This document shows positions 16,956 to 25,232 of a stretch of DNA of 50,171 nt, one piece after another. Below the pieces are notes generated by a model. That model was not told where the DNA came from. It made no database searches and was given only the letters and a program-made list of their open reading frames with translations. Location: the NCBI GenBank assembly GCA_040905905.1, contig JBBDQN010000017.1:1-50171 (forward strand), given 5' to 3'. Every line of letters begins with the position of its first letter. Positions within the stretch are counted from its first letter, which is position 1. A program made the translations under genes and the position numbers. The stretch comes from JAICND01 sp040905905 (GTDB taxonomy: Bacteria; Actinomycetota; Acidimicrobiia; Spongiisociales; ZC4RG35).

Positions 16956-17431
16956 ATGGCGGAAGGAACGGTCGAATCGATAGAGATCAAGGCGACCCCG
17001 GCTCAGGTATTCGCTGTCGCGTCTGATATCGGGGCGTACACCGAGTGGGCTACCGGGATCAAAGACGTCGAGGTGCTCGAGACCGACGTGGCCCGGCCTC
17101 CCGCNNNNNNNNNNCGCCCCGGGCCAGCTTCGTCGTCGACGTAATGATCAGGGAGATCAGCTACTCACTCACCTATCACTACGACGAGCCGACCTTGATG
17201 ACCTGGGTCGCCGAAGAGAGTCCTGACATCAAGGAGCTGGAAGGTTCCTACAACTTCACCGACATAGGAGACGGCCTCACCGAGGTCGTTTATGCCCTCA
17301 AGGTCGAGCCGGCTTTCTTGATCCCCGGCTTCCTGCGCCGCCAGGCGGAAAAACAGCTGGTGGGCACGGCGCTGCGGGGCCTTCGCAAACGGGTGGAAGC
17401 TCTCGGTCAAATGAAACAGTCGGCCCAGTGA
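16956..17431 (+). CDS. SRPBCC (START/polyketide cyclase-like) protein, interrupted by sequence gap
   Basis: An SRPBCC/coenzyme Q-binding COQ10-like fold, a hydrophobic-ligand-binding cavity protein. The N-terminal half (GTVESIEIKATPAQVFAVAS, then DIGAYTEWATGIKDVEVLE) is in frame from the ATG at 16956, with GGAGG four bases upstream. The C-terminal half (RASFVVDVMIREISYSLTYH ... GFLRRQAEKQLVGTALRGLR) continues to the stop at 17431. The halves lie in different frames because of the 10 N at 17105-17114. If the true gap length is 2 more than a multiple of 3 the frames join into one protein of about 155-160 residues, the usual size. I treat it as one intact gene with an assembly gap, not a pseudogene. 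Its position before an ArsA-like ATPase is conserved in other actinobacteria. Confidence 0.82.
17105..17114. other. assembly gap (10 N)
   Basis: Ten unknown bases inside the SRPBCC gene, flanked by C/G-rich sequence (...CCTCCCGC and CGCCCCGGGCC...) that may have been hard to sequence. Ten N is a common placeholder and need not be the true length. Confidence 0.99.
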
Positions 17432-17447
17432 GGGAAACGTTGGCCTG

Positions 17448-18632
17448 ATGAGAATCGTCCTCGTCACCGGGAAGGGCGGGGTCGGCAAAACGACGGTCGC
17501 TGCCGCCACGGGCCTGGCCGCCGCCGAACGCGGCTACCGGACTCTTGTCTCATCGACCGATCCGGCCCACTCGCTGGCGGATGCCCTCGATACCGGTCTC
17601 GCCGACGAGCCGGTCACGATCGCCAAGAACCTGGCAGGTCAGCAGATCGACACGCAGGCTCAGCTCGACCGGCATTGGGGCTCGATCCGGGATCAGATCA
17701 TGTCGGTGTTCGACTGGGGTGGGGTCACCGGCATCGAGGCAGAAGAGTTTCTGGTCTTCCCCGGCATGGACGAGTTGTTCGCCCTCCTCGAAGTCAACCG
17801 CCACGCCCGCAGCGGTTCTTATGACGTGGTGATCGTCGACTGTGCGCCGACTGCCGAGACCCTGCGACTGTTGTCGCTTCCCGAGGTCTTGTCGTGGTAC
17901 TTCGAGAGGGTGATGCCAGCCGAACGGCGGCTGATGCGGGCAGCCCGCCCCTTTCTCACCAGGCTCACCGACCTCCCTGTTCCCGAGGACACCGTGTTCC
18001 AGGCTGCCCAGTCGGTCTTTGAAGGGGTGGAGGCGGTCAAAGCGCTGCTGGCCGACCCAACGGTCACCTCCGCCCGGCTGGTGGTCAATCCCGAGAAGAT
18101 GGTGATCGAGGAGGCCCGGCGGACCTTTACCTACCTTGGTCTCTTTGGATACGGGGTCGATGGGGTGGTGGTCAACCGGGTTCTGCCCGATCTCGTTTCG
18201 GATCCCTATTTCGACCGTTGGCGGGCAATACAGAAAGGACATCTCGACACCATCGACTCCGCCTTTGCCGATGTACCCCGACTCCGGTTGCGACTATTCG
18301 ACGACGAGATGGTTGGTCTGGCCAGCCTGCGCGAGATGGCCTCCGAGTTGTACGGTCAACTCGATCCAATCGGCTCTTTTCACGCCCACAGCCCCTTCAA
18401 GGTTTCGGAGAAGCGGGGCGAGGTGATCATGGAGATGAACGTGCCGTTCGTTGACAAAAGTGACCTCGACGTTTTCCGTCATGGCCAGGAGTTGTACATC
18501 CAGTTGGGCCCTTACCGGCGGTCGTTTGTCCTTCCCGACAGTCTGCGACGGCGAGAGGTCACCCGCGCCCAACTCGACGGGGGCGTGCTGAGAGTGACAT
18601 TTGGTAGCCAGCCCAAACGAACCCGCCGATGA
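17448..18632 (+). CDS. ArsA/GET3-family ATPase
   Basis: A 394-residue P-loop ATPase of the ArsA/TRC40 family. The deviant Walker A is GKGGVGKTT at the N-terminus, the switch I signature is STDPAHSLADAL, and the switch II/Walker B region is VVIVDCAPTAETLRLL. The last ~90 residues (MEMNVPFVDKSDLDVFRHGQ ... DGGVLRVTFG) form a C-terminal HSP20-like domain, typical of the actinobacterial and plant ArsA-like subgroup. In arsenic resistance ArsA pairs with ArsB; no arsenic gene is present here and the single ATPase unit is unlike the fused ArsA. A housekeeping role with the SRPBCC neighbour is more likely, but unknown. Confidence 0.9.
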   Translation: MRIVLVTGKGGVGKTTVAAATGLAAAERGYRTLVSSTDPAHSLADALDTGLADEPVTIAKNLAGQQIDTQAQLDRHWGSIRDQIMSVFDWGGVTGIEAEEFLVFPGMDELFALLEVNRHARSGSYDVVIVDCAPTAETLRLLSLPEVLSWYFERVMPAERRLMRAARPFLTRLTDLPVPEDTVFQAAQSVFEGVEAVKALLADPTVTSARLVVNPEKMVIEEARRTFTYLGLFGYGVDGVVVNRVLPDLVSDPYFDRWRAIQKGHLDTIDSAFADVPRLRLRLFDDEMVGLASLREMASELYGQLDPIGSFHAHSPFKVSEKRGEVIMEMNVPFVDKSDLDVFRHGQELYIQLGPYRRSFVLPDSLRRREVTRAQLDGGVLRVTFGSQPKRTRR

Positions 18633-18817
18633 GTCCCGAGAGCGAGACCGTGGCGGCGTTGCGCCGGGCCGGCCGTCGGTTCGTCTTCCATCTGGTCCGG
18701 GCGGCCGTCGAGGGTCTCAAGGCAATCGAGGCAGTGGTAGACGAACTCGCCAGGGTCGCCGACTCCGGCGACCACGACGACGACCAGAGTGTCCGTCAGC
18801 GCATCGAAGTGGAATGA
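18629..18817 (+). CDS. short helical protein, function unknown
   Basis: A 62-residue protein beginning MSPESETVAALRRAGRRFVF. The middle is amphipathic (FHLVRAAVEGLKAIEAVVDE) and the tail is acidic with DSGDHDDDQ. It overlaps the ArsA stop as ATGA and its own stop overlaps the ROK start as ATGA, so it is tightly coupled to both. Small proteins at this place are known in other actinobacteria but I cannot name a function. Confidence 0.7.
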   Translation: MSPESETVAALRRAGRRFVFHLVRAAVEGLKAIEAVVDELARVADSGDHDDDQSVRQRIEVE

Positions 18818-19683
18818 CCAACACCCTCGGCGTTGATGTCGGGGGTTCCTTCATCAAGGCGCTGCGGCTTGAGGCCGACGGCGCTATCGACGAGACCTTC
18901 TCGATTCCTTTGCCGGTCACAGCCGAGGAGATGATGGAAGCCGTCGTGGCGGCCGCGGCCGCTCTGAGAACGGCCGGGACCGCAGGGGTAGGGGTGGGGA
19001 TGGCTGGTCTGGTCCGATGGCCGGAAGGTGTTTTTGCCTGGGGGCCTCACTTGCCTGGCGAGGAGATCCCGGTTCTCGACCGACTGCAAGAGGCGCTCGG
19101 CCTGGAAGTGACGGTCGACAATGACGTCAACTGCGCAGTCCTGGCGGAGTTGCATCGGGGTGCCGCCGCCGGGTTTCGGCATGTGGTGATGGTCACAATT
19201 GGCACCGGGATTGGAGGCGGGATCATCTTCGACTCCGCCATTTATCGGGGCTCGTCCTTCGCCGGTGAGCTCGGTCACATGACCATGGTCCCCAACGGCG
19301 AGATCTGTGCGTGCGGGCACCGGGGATGTTGGGAGACACTGGTGGCGGACGCGACGGTCCAGCCGTGGCTGGCCGAGGCCCGCGCCGGCGGGCTCACCGC
19401 CGGGAGAAAAATCGCCGAGACAGGCCGCTGGCTGGGGCGTGGGCTTGTCAACCTCGTGGCAGTCCTCGACCCGGAGGTGATCGTGGTCGGGGGTGGCGTG
19501 GTGGTGGCGGCCGGTGACCTCCTCCTGCCGGTTGCCCGAGCCGAGGTCGAAACCCATCTTCCCGGTGGGTCGGTGCGGGGCCCGGTTGAGATCAGAACCG
19601 CAGCCGCCGGTCCCTGGGCCGGAGCGCTCGGGGCGGCCTTGCTCGCCGAGGGGGTTTTATCTCAGTCCGCGTCAGACGCCTAA
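18814..19683 (+). CDS. ROK-family sugar kinase, probable glucokinase
   Basis: A 289-residue ROK-family kinase, most likely ATP- (or polyphosphate-) dependent glucokinase. It has the N-terminal phosphate motif GVDVGGSFIKA, catalytic Asp104 in VDNDVNC, the GTGIGGGII nucleotide loop, the GELGH sugar-contact motif (His155) and the zinc site CACGHRGC (Cys165, 167, 172). The family averages about 300-320 residues, so this one is slightly short. ROK repressors have an N-terminal helix-turn-helix; none is present, so it is an enzyme. Actinobacterial glucokinases often lie beside SRPBCC and ArsA-like genes. The glucan phosphorylase nearby would feed the same sugar-phosphate pool. Confidence 0.87.
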   Translation: MTNTLGVDVGGSFIKALRLEADGAIDETFSIPLPVTAEEMMEAVVAAAAALRTAGTAGVGVGMAGLVRWPEGVFAWGPHLPGEEIPVLDRLQEALGLEVTVDNDVNCAVLAELHRGAAAGFRHVVMVTIGTGIGGGIIFDSAIYRGSSFAGELGHMTMVPNGEICACGHRGCWETLVADATVQPWLAEARAGGLTAGRKIAETGRWLGRGLVNLVAVLDPEVIVVGGGVVVAAGDLLLPVARAEVETHLPGGSVRGPVEIRTAAAGPWAGALGAALLAEGVLSQSASDA

Positions 19684-19687
19684 TCTC

Positions 19688-20119
19688 GTGAGTGTGAGCG
19701 AACCAATCAGGCCCGACGAGGTCATTCCCGCCGGGAACGGAGCCGGTCTCCAGGCCCGCCAGCTCGCCCGCGATGCGTTTCTCCTACTTCCCAACCTGGT
19801 CAAGCTGCTCGGCCGCCTCCTCAAGGATCCCCGGGTCCCCCGCCGGTCCAAGGTGGTCGTTGCCGCCGCCCTTGCCTATGTGGCCTCACCCATCGACCTG
19901 CTCCCCGAGTTCATCCCGATAGCGGGCGTTGTGGACGATCTGTTCGTTGTTGTTTTCGCCCTCAACCACCTAATCAAGCGAGCCGGAGAAGAAGTGTTGA
20001 TCGAGCACTGGGACGGGCCCCAGGATCTCCTGGGCCTCATCCGTTCACTCCTCGACACCGTCTCCGACCTGATTCCCGCTCGCATTCGCCGCACCCTGGG
20101 ACGTCTGGCAGGGGAGTGA
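19688..20119 (+). CDS. DUF1232 (YkvA-like) membrane-associated protein
   Basis: A 143-residue protein whose middle carries the DUF1232/YkvA motif: KVVVAAALAYVASPIDLLPE followed by FIPIAGVVDDLFVVVFALNH. The conserved SPIDLLPEF and DD are visible; the function of the domain is unknown. Two GTG codons (19688 and 19694) can start it; I use the first. It lies four bases after the ROK gene and overlaps the LLM oxidoreductase by four bases. Confidence 0.85.
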   Translation: MSVSEPIRPDEVIPAGNGAGLQARQLARDAFLLLPNLVKLLGRLLKDPRVPRRSKVVVAAALAYVASPIDLLPEFIPIAGVVDDLFVVVFALNHLIKRAGEEVLIEHWDGPQDLLGLIRSLLDTVSDLIPARIRRTLGRLAGE

Positions 20120-20943
20120 CCACCCCGGTCTCTTTCACCCTTCCCCTATTCGAGCGCACACCTCAGGCTTTCCTCGACCTCTGCCGACAGGTTCCCGAGC
20201 TCGGTATCGCCGGCGTCTTCGGCTTTGACCATCTGATTCCCCTTGGTGATCCCCACCGGCCAGTGTTGGAAGCAGCAACGGTGCTAGGGGCGGCAGCCGC
20301 GGCGATGCCGGCGCCAGGTCGGATCGGGTCGCTGGTGCTGCGCACCTCGATAAGGCCCCCGGCCGTGACTGCCGGCGTGGCCACCAGCCTGGCCGCCATC
20401 GCCGGCTCTCGCGCCATGATCGGCCTGGGCGTGGGTGACCGGTTTTCCCTGGACGAGGCGCGACGATACGGGATGCCACCGGCGAGCCTGGAAGAGCGGC
20501 TGGCAGGTTTGGAGGAGACCATCGCCCTCATCCGGTTGCTGGCGCCGGAGATTCCGGTGTGGGTGGGGGGTCTACATCGGAGGGTGCGGGATGTGGCGGC
20601 TCGCAAAGCCGATGGCTGGAACGCCTGGCAGGTGAGCGGTGACGAGCTGGCGGCGAGGGTCTCCGAGGCGCGGGAGGCGGCGCCCGGACCGCTCGTGGTG
20701 ACCTGGGGGGGAGGGGTGATCCTGGCGAACAACCAGGCTTCCCTCGAGGAAGCGGTCGCTGGCCGGGGCGGAAGCAACGCGGTCATGGGAGACGGACTGA
20801 TTGCGGGCACACCCGGCCAGGTGGCCCACGAGCTGAGAGCGCGGGCAGAGCTGGTCGATGAGCTGGTGGTATCGGTGTTGCCCAACGAGGCCAGGAACTG
20901 GCGGCTCTTCGCAACAGCGGTTATGCCGGGGTTGGTGCGTTAG
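20116..20943 (+). CDS. LLM-class (F420- or FMN-dependent) oxidoreductase
   Basis: A 275-residue luciferase-like monooxygenase-family protein. It shows the TIM-barrel pattern of the family: LGIAGVFGFDHL near the start, a central MIGLGVGDRFSLDEARRYG segment, LEERLAGLEETIALIRLL, and PVWVGGLHRRVRDVAARKAD before the C-terminal strands. In actinobacteria most such proteins use coenzyme F420, but FMN cannot be excluded and the substrate is unknown. It starts with GTG at 20116, overlapping the DUF1232 stop (GTGA). It is shorter than the 320-350-residue average. Confidence 0.83.
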   Translation: MTTPVSFTLPLFERTPQAFLDLCRQVPELGIAGVFGFDHLIPLGDPHRPVLEAATVLGAAAAAMPAPGRIGSLVLRTSIRPPAVTAGVATSLAAIAGSRAMIGLGVGDRFSLDEARRYGMPPASLEERLAGLEETIALIRLLAPEIPVWVGGLHRRVRDVAARKADGWNAWQVSGDELAARVSEAREAAPGPLVVTWGGGVILANNQASLEEAVAGRGGSNAVMGDGLIAGTPGQVAHELRARAELVDELVVSVLPNEARNWRLFATAVMPGLVR

Positions 20944-20952
20944 CCTCGCAGG

Positions 20953-22125
20953 GTGGACTTCCGGCGAATCGACAACCTGCCGCCGTATGTCTTCGGCATC
21001 GTCAACGAGCGCAAGCTGGCTTCGCGGCGGGCAGGCACCGACATCATCGATCTTGGGTTCGGCAATCCCGACATTGCTTCACCACCGCAAGTGGTCGACA
21101 AACTGGTGGAGGCTGCCCGCAATCCTCGCAACCATCGTTATTCGGTTTCCAGGGGGCTTCCCAACCTTCGCCGGGCGGTCGCCGAGCGGTATCGCCGCCG
21201 ATTCGGGGTCGAGCTCGATCCCGAGACCGAGGTGATCACGACGATTGGTGCCAAGGAGGGGCTCTCCCACCTGATGTGGGTCCTGGTACGTCCCGGTGAC
21301 GTGGCTGTGGTGCCGGAGCCCTCGTACCCGATCCACATCTATGCACCGGTTTTGGCAGGGGCCGAGGTGCGGCGGGCGCCAGTCACCTCTGACGACGTCT
21401 ACTTCGAAACCCTTCACCACATCTTCGCCGATGCGTGGCCGCGGCCGCGAGTGATCCTGGTCTCCTTCCCGCACAACCCGACCACCACCGTGGTCGATCT
21501 CTCCTTCTTTCAGCGCCTGGTCGCTTTTGCCCATCACAACGGGGTTCTGGTGGTGCACGACTTCGCCTACGCCGACATCTACTTCGATGGGTACATGCCT
21601 CCCTCGATCCTGGAGGTCGAAGGAGCCCGCGAAGTTGCAGTGGAGCTTTACACGCTGACCAAGGGGCACTCCATGGCGGGTTGGCGGATGGGATTCCTGG
21701 TGGGTAATCGCGAGGTGGTTGCGGCCCTCGCCAAACTCAAGAGCTACCTCGACTACGGAACGTTTCAGCCGATCCAGATCGCCGCCATCATCGCCCTCAA
21801 CGAAGGTGACGACTACGTCGAGGAGGTCCGGGCCACCTACCGGAGCAGGCGTGATGGGCTGGTCGAGGGTCTCGGTCGCAACGGTTGGAAGGTAGAGAAA
21901 CCCAGCGGATCCATGTTCGTCTGGGCGCCGATACCGGACCCCTATCTCGAGCTGGGATCCATGGATTTCACCCTCTCCCTGCTGGAAGAGGCCAAGGTGG
22001 CGGTCAGCCCCGGCATCGGATTCGGGCCCAGTGGTGACGGACATGTGCGCTTTGCGCTGGTCGAGAACGAACACCGAATTGCCCAGGCCGTTCGGGGAAT
22101 CAAGAGAGCATTGACCCGGCTGTGA
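20953..22125 (+). CDS. alaC: class I/II aminotransferase, AlaC-like
   Basis: A 390-residue PLP aminotransferase that resembles glutamate-pyruvate aminotransferase AlaC along its full length: FRRIDNLPPYVFGIVNERKL, GFGNPDIASPP, TTIGAKEGLSHLMW, PSYPIHIYAPVLAGAEVR, FAYADIYFDGYMPPS, and SPGIGFGPSGDGHVRFALVE near the end. The PLP lysine is Lys237 in YTLTKGHSMAGWRMGF. Likely reaction: pyruvate plus glutamate to alanine plus 2-oxoglutarate. Aspartate or LL-diaminopimelate aminotransferase activity is possible in close relatives. It starts with GTG at 20953, nine bases after the LLM gene. Confidence 0.88.
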   Translation: MDFRRIDNLPPYVFGIVNERKLASRRAGTDIIDLGFGNPDIASPPQVVDKLVEAARNPRNHRYSVSRGLPNLRRAVAERYRRRFGVELDPETEVITTIGAKEGLSHLMWVLVRPGDVAVVPEPSYPIHIYAPVLAGAEVRRAPVTSDDVYFETLHHIFADAWPRPRVILVSFPHNPTTTVVDLSFFQRLVAFAHHNGVLVVHDFAYADIYFDGYMPPSILEVEGAREVAVELYTLTKGHSMAGWRMGFLVGNREVVAALAKLKSYLDYGTFQPIQIAAIIALNEGDDYVEEVRATYRSRRDGLVEGLGRNGWKVEKPSGSMFVWAPIPDPYLELGSMDFTLSLLEEAKVAVSPGIGFGPSGDGHVRFALVENEHRIAQAVRGIKRALTRL

Positions 22126-23165
22126 GTTTTCCCGACGGCATCGCCGACTTCCGGTCCGACACCGTTACCCGGCCGACCGCCGAGATGCGCCGCGCCATGG
22201 CCGAAGCAGAAGTAGGCGACGACGTCTACTCCGACGATCCCACCGTCAACCTGTTGGAGGAGGAGGCAGCGACGGTGGTCGGCAAGCCGGCGGCGGTGTT
22301 CGTGCCGACCGGCACCATGGGCAATCAACTGGCCATCATGCTTCAGACCCGCCACGGCGACGACGTCCTCTGCGACCCCGGCATCCATTCTCGCAACGTC
22401 GAGAAAGGGGCGGCGGCGGCCTTGTCCGGGGTAGGTTTCCGCGTGGTCGACGCCCCGGATGGGCGCATCTCGTCCGAGCAGATCGACGAGGCCATGGGTC
22501 TAGCCGGGTTCTTTCCCCGTATCCATCTGATGATCTGGGAAAACACCCACAACCTGGCAGGTGGCAAGGTCGTGCCGCTCGAGGTCATGGCCGCGGCGGA
22601 GCCCACCGCCCGTCGCCACGGGCTGTCGATTCATCTCGACGGTGCCCGGATCTTCAACGCGGTAGCTGCCAGCGGCACCCCGGCCGACCGGTTCGCCGCC
22701 CACGCCGACACCATCCAGTTCTGCTTCTCTAAGGGTCTCGGCGCTCCCGTTGGGTCGATACTGTGTGGTCCCTCCGACCTCATCGCCGAGGCCCGATACC
22801 TACGCAAGCGAATGGGCGGAGCTATGCGACAAGCCGGAGTGGTGGCTGCCGCTGCCCGAATTGCCCTGCGCGATCGCGATCGCCTGGTGGCCGACCACGA
22901 GCTGGCCAGTTTTCTCGCCGATGAGCTCAGCGATCCGGCCGGCACGGCCTTGGACCCCAAACAGGTGGAAACCAATATGGTGCAGATGAGTGCCGATCGG
23001 CTCCCGGTTCCGTTCTCCGCGTGGAAACCACACCTGGATCAAGCGGGCATCAAGGTCAACCCACCGTTTGGAAACACGTTGCGCCTGGTGACCCATCGCG
23101 ACGTCGATCGGGCCGACGTCGAACGTTTGGTGCGGAGCCTGCGCGTGGCCATAGCGGCGTCATAG
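22122..23165 (+). CDS. ltaE: low-specificity L-threonine aldolase
   Basis: A PLP enzyme of fold type I that splits threonine or allo-threonine into glycine and acetaldehyde. The 347-residue length and motifs fit: FRSDTVTRPTAEMRRAM at the start, GDDVYSDDPTVNLLEEEAA, VPTGTMGNQLAI, HLDGARIFNA, and the Schiff-base lysine Lys204 in CFSKGLGAPVGS. The start is GTG at 22122, overlapping the aminotransferase stop (GTGA), so the two PLP enzymes are co-translated. Some family members act on other beta-hydroxy amino acids. Confidence 0.92.
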   Translation: MSFPDGIADFRSDTVTRPTAEMRRAMAEAEVGDDVYSDDPTVNLLEEEAATVVGKPAAVFVPTGTMGNQLAIMLQTRHGDDVLCDPGIHSRNVEKGAAAALSGVGFRVVDAPDGRISSEQIDEAMGLAGFFPRIHLMIWENTHNLAGGKVVPLEVMAAAEPTARRHGLSIHLDGARIFNAVAASGTPADRFAAHADTIQFCFSKGLGAPVGSILCGPSDLIAEARYLRKRMGGAMRQAGVVAAAARIALRDRDRLVADHELASFLADELSDPAGTALDPKQVETNMVQMSADRLPVPFSAWKPHLDQAGIKVNPPFGNTLRLVTHRDVDRADVERLVRSLRVAIAAS

Positions 23166-23167
23166 AT

Positions 23168-24103
23168 ATGTCTCTCGCCGTCCTCTTTCCCGGTCAGGGG
23201 AGTCAGTTCACCGGGATGGGCGCCGATCTCTTCGATCTACGACCGGACCTGTTGGGTTGGCGGGCCGATCAGTTGCTCGGTTGGTCGTTGCGCGACATGT
23301 GTCTGACCGCCCCCGAAGAGGTGCTCACCCGGACCGAATACGCCCAACCCGCGCTGTTTGCGGTCACCTACGCACTATGGGAAGAGGTGCGAGCGCGGAT
23401 TCCGGCTTTGCCGGCCGCAGCCGCCGGGCATTCGCTCGGTGAATACAACGCCCTCACCGCCACCGGAGCCATCGATTTCGATGATGCGCTGACAGTTGTG
23501 GCACGACGGGGCCGGGCTATGGCGGAAGCATCCGATTCCGAAGCATCGGGCATGGCGGCACTGATCGGAGTCGAGATCGAGGCGGTGGAAAAGGTCTGCT
23601 CGGATCGGCAGGGGACCGGTGGACGGCTTTTCATTGCCAACATCAACGCTCCCGGCCAGGTGGTGGTGGCCGGTGGCGACGAGGACCTCAACTGGCTCGG
23701 GGCCGAGGCCTCGAATCTGGGGATTCGACGGGTGGTGCGACTAAAGGTTGCCGGGGGCTTTCATTCTCCCTTCATGGAGTCGGCGGCCCGTGAGGTTGCG
23801 AAGGCGCTCTCGGAAGTGACTTTGCATGCACCCTCGTTCCCGGTCTGGGCAAATGTCACCGGTCGCCCCTTCGAATTGGAGGAAACCAGCCGTCTCCTGA
23901 TGGAACAGGTGGTCAAGCCGGTCCGCTTTGCCGAGATCCTCGAGGGAATGGGGGAGGCTGGCGTTGACACCTTTGTCCACGTCGGTCCGGGCGACGTCAC
24001 CGCCGGTTTGGTCAAGAGGGCGGTCCCCGGCGCCCGGACCATCGTGATCTCGGATGTCAGCGCCATCGGGCCCGCCATGCAATCCCTCGGTAGCATCGGT
24101 TGA
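23168..24103 (+). CDS. fabD: malonyl-CoA:ACP transacylase
   Basis: Loads malonyl groups onto acyl carrier protein for type II fatty-acid synthesis. The 311-residue protein has the N-terminal FPGQGSQFTGMG motif, nucleophile Ser89 in GHSLGEYNAL, and catalytic His199 in VAGGFHSPFM. I chose the ATG at 23168, two bases after the threonine aldolase stop, since it starts MSLAVLFPGQGSQ as in the family; the longer open frame lies inside the previous gene. It is the first of five consecutive fatty-acid genes. Confidence 0.96.
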   Translation: MSLAVLFPGQGSQFTGMGADLFDLRPDLLGWRADQLLGWSLRDMCLTAPEEVLTRTEYAQPALFAVTYALWEEVRARIPALPAAAAGHSLGEYNALTATGAIDFDDALTVVARRGRAMAEASDSEASGMAALIGVEIEAVEKVCSDRQGTGGRLFIANINAPGQVVVAGGDEDLNWLGAEASNLGIRRVVRLKVAGGFHSPFMESAAREVAKALSEVTLHAPSFPVWANVTGRPFELEETSRLLMEQVVKPVRFAEILEGMGEAGVDTFVHVGPGDVTAGLVKRAVPGARTIVISDVSAIGPAMQSLGSIG

Positions 24104-24119
24104 GTGAGCAGGAGGATTT

Positions 24120-25232
24120 GTGACAATTAGCTCGGCCCCGGCCGGACCAGGTGCCTCGATCACAGGGTGGGGCAAGTGCCTCCCACAATCGGTTTTGTCA
24201 AATCACGACCTTGAGCAGTTGGTCGACACTACTGACGAATGGATCACCACCCGGACGGGAATCAAAGAACGCCGGATTTCCCACGTTGAAGTGTCCGACA
24301 TGGCCAGAGTCGCCTCCTTGCACGCACTCGCCGCCGCCGGAAAGTCCCCCGCCGACCTCGACCTCATCATCCTCGCGACCTGCACCGGCGATTCGATCAT
24401 CCCTTCCACGGCTGCCGTGCTACAAGCCAAGCTCGAGGCGTGGAATGCAGCTGCCTTCGATCTCAACGCGGCGTGTTCGGGGTTTGTCTATTCGCTGGTG
24501 GTTGCTTCCAACATGATCCGGGCCGGGACCCACCGAACCGTCCTGGTGGTGGGGTCCGAAAAGCTCCACTATCACCTCGACTTCACCGACCGCACGACAT
24601 GTGTCCTCTTTGGCGATGCGGCCGGGGCCGTGGTGATCGAGGCGACCGATCAGCCAGTGGGCCTCCTCGCCAGTGAAATCGGGATGGACGGCTCGGCCGT
24701 CGAGATCTTGTGGACCCCCCGCGACGGAACCATTGGTGACCGGGAGCCACCCATACCAGCCGACTGTGGAATTCGAATGGACGGACCCGAGATCTTCAGA
24801 AGGGCCGTGACCACCATGGGCGAAGCTTCTGAGCGGGTCATCAAAGCCGCCGGGCTCGAGTTGGAAGACGTCGACCTCTTGATACCCCACCAGGCCAACG
24901 TTCGCATCATCGATGCCACGGCGCGCCGGCTCGGTCTCGACCCGGCCAAGGTGTTCATCAACATCGCCTCGTACGGGAATACCTCAGCGGCCACCATCCC
25001 GGTAGCCCTGGCAGAAGCGTTGGAAGAGGGCAAGGTGCAGCCGGGCGACGACATCGTCTTTGCGGCCTTTGGTGCTGGTTTGTCATGGGGTGCAGCCGTG
25101 TTGCGGTGGGGAGAACGGGTGGAGCCGATCGCCACCAGCGACGCGGTGCTGCCCGTCCCTGAGCGTACGACCATGGAGATGCTCCAGCCCAATATCGACT
25201 TTTTCGGCCAAGGGGCGGGGCAGCGGCGTTGA
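24120..25232 (+). CDS. fabH: 3-oxoacyl-ACP synthase III
   Basis: Starts fatty-acid chains by condensing acyl-CoA with malonyl-ACP. The Cys-His-Asn triad is present: Cys119 in AACSGFVYS, His257 in PHQANVRI, Asn287 in SYGNTSAA. The protein has 370 residues, whereas the family usually has about 315-335: homology ends near GAAVLRWGERV and some 35 extra residues follow (ending NIDFFGQGAGQRR). The GTG at 24120 has AGGAGG four bases upstream, a short spacing. In branched-chain fatty-acid makers FabH takes primers from the valine/leucine/isoleucine route, which is also encoded in this window. Confidence 0.95.
   Translation: MTISSAPAGPGASITGWGKCLPQSVLSNHDLEQLVDTTDEWITTRTGIKERRISHVEVSDMARVASLHALAAAGKSPADLDLIILATCTGDSIIPSTAAVLQAKLEAWNAAAFDLNAACSGFVYSLVVASNMIRAGTHRTVLVVGSEKLHYHLDFTDRTTCVLFGDAAGAVVIEATDQPVGLLASEIGMDGSAVEILWTPRDGTIGDREPPIPADCGIRMDGPEIFRRAVTTMGEASERVIKAAGLELEDVDLLIPHQANVRIIDATARRLGLDPAKVFINIASYGNTSAATIPVALAEALEEGKVQPGDDIVFAAFGAGLSWGAAVLRWGERVEPIATSDAVLPVPERTTMEMLQPNIDFFGQGAGQRR

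Noticed and set aside
16956..17431. Two separate genes or a pseudogene at the N run
   Set aside because: Both halves belong to one SRPBCC fold in the right order; the frame change is explained by an unresolved gap length.
17448..18632. Arsenic resistance operon around the ArsA-like gene
   Set aside because: No arsB, arsC, arsD, arsR or acr3 nearby; the ATPase is a single unit with an HSP20-like tail as in housekeeping homologues.
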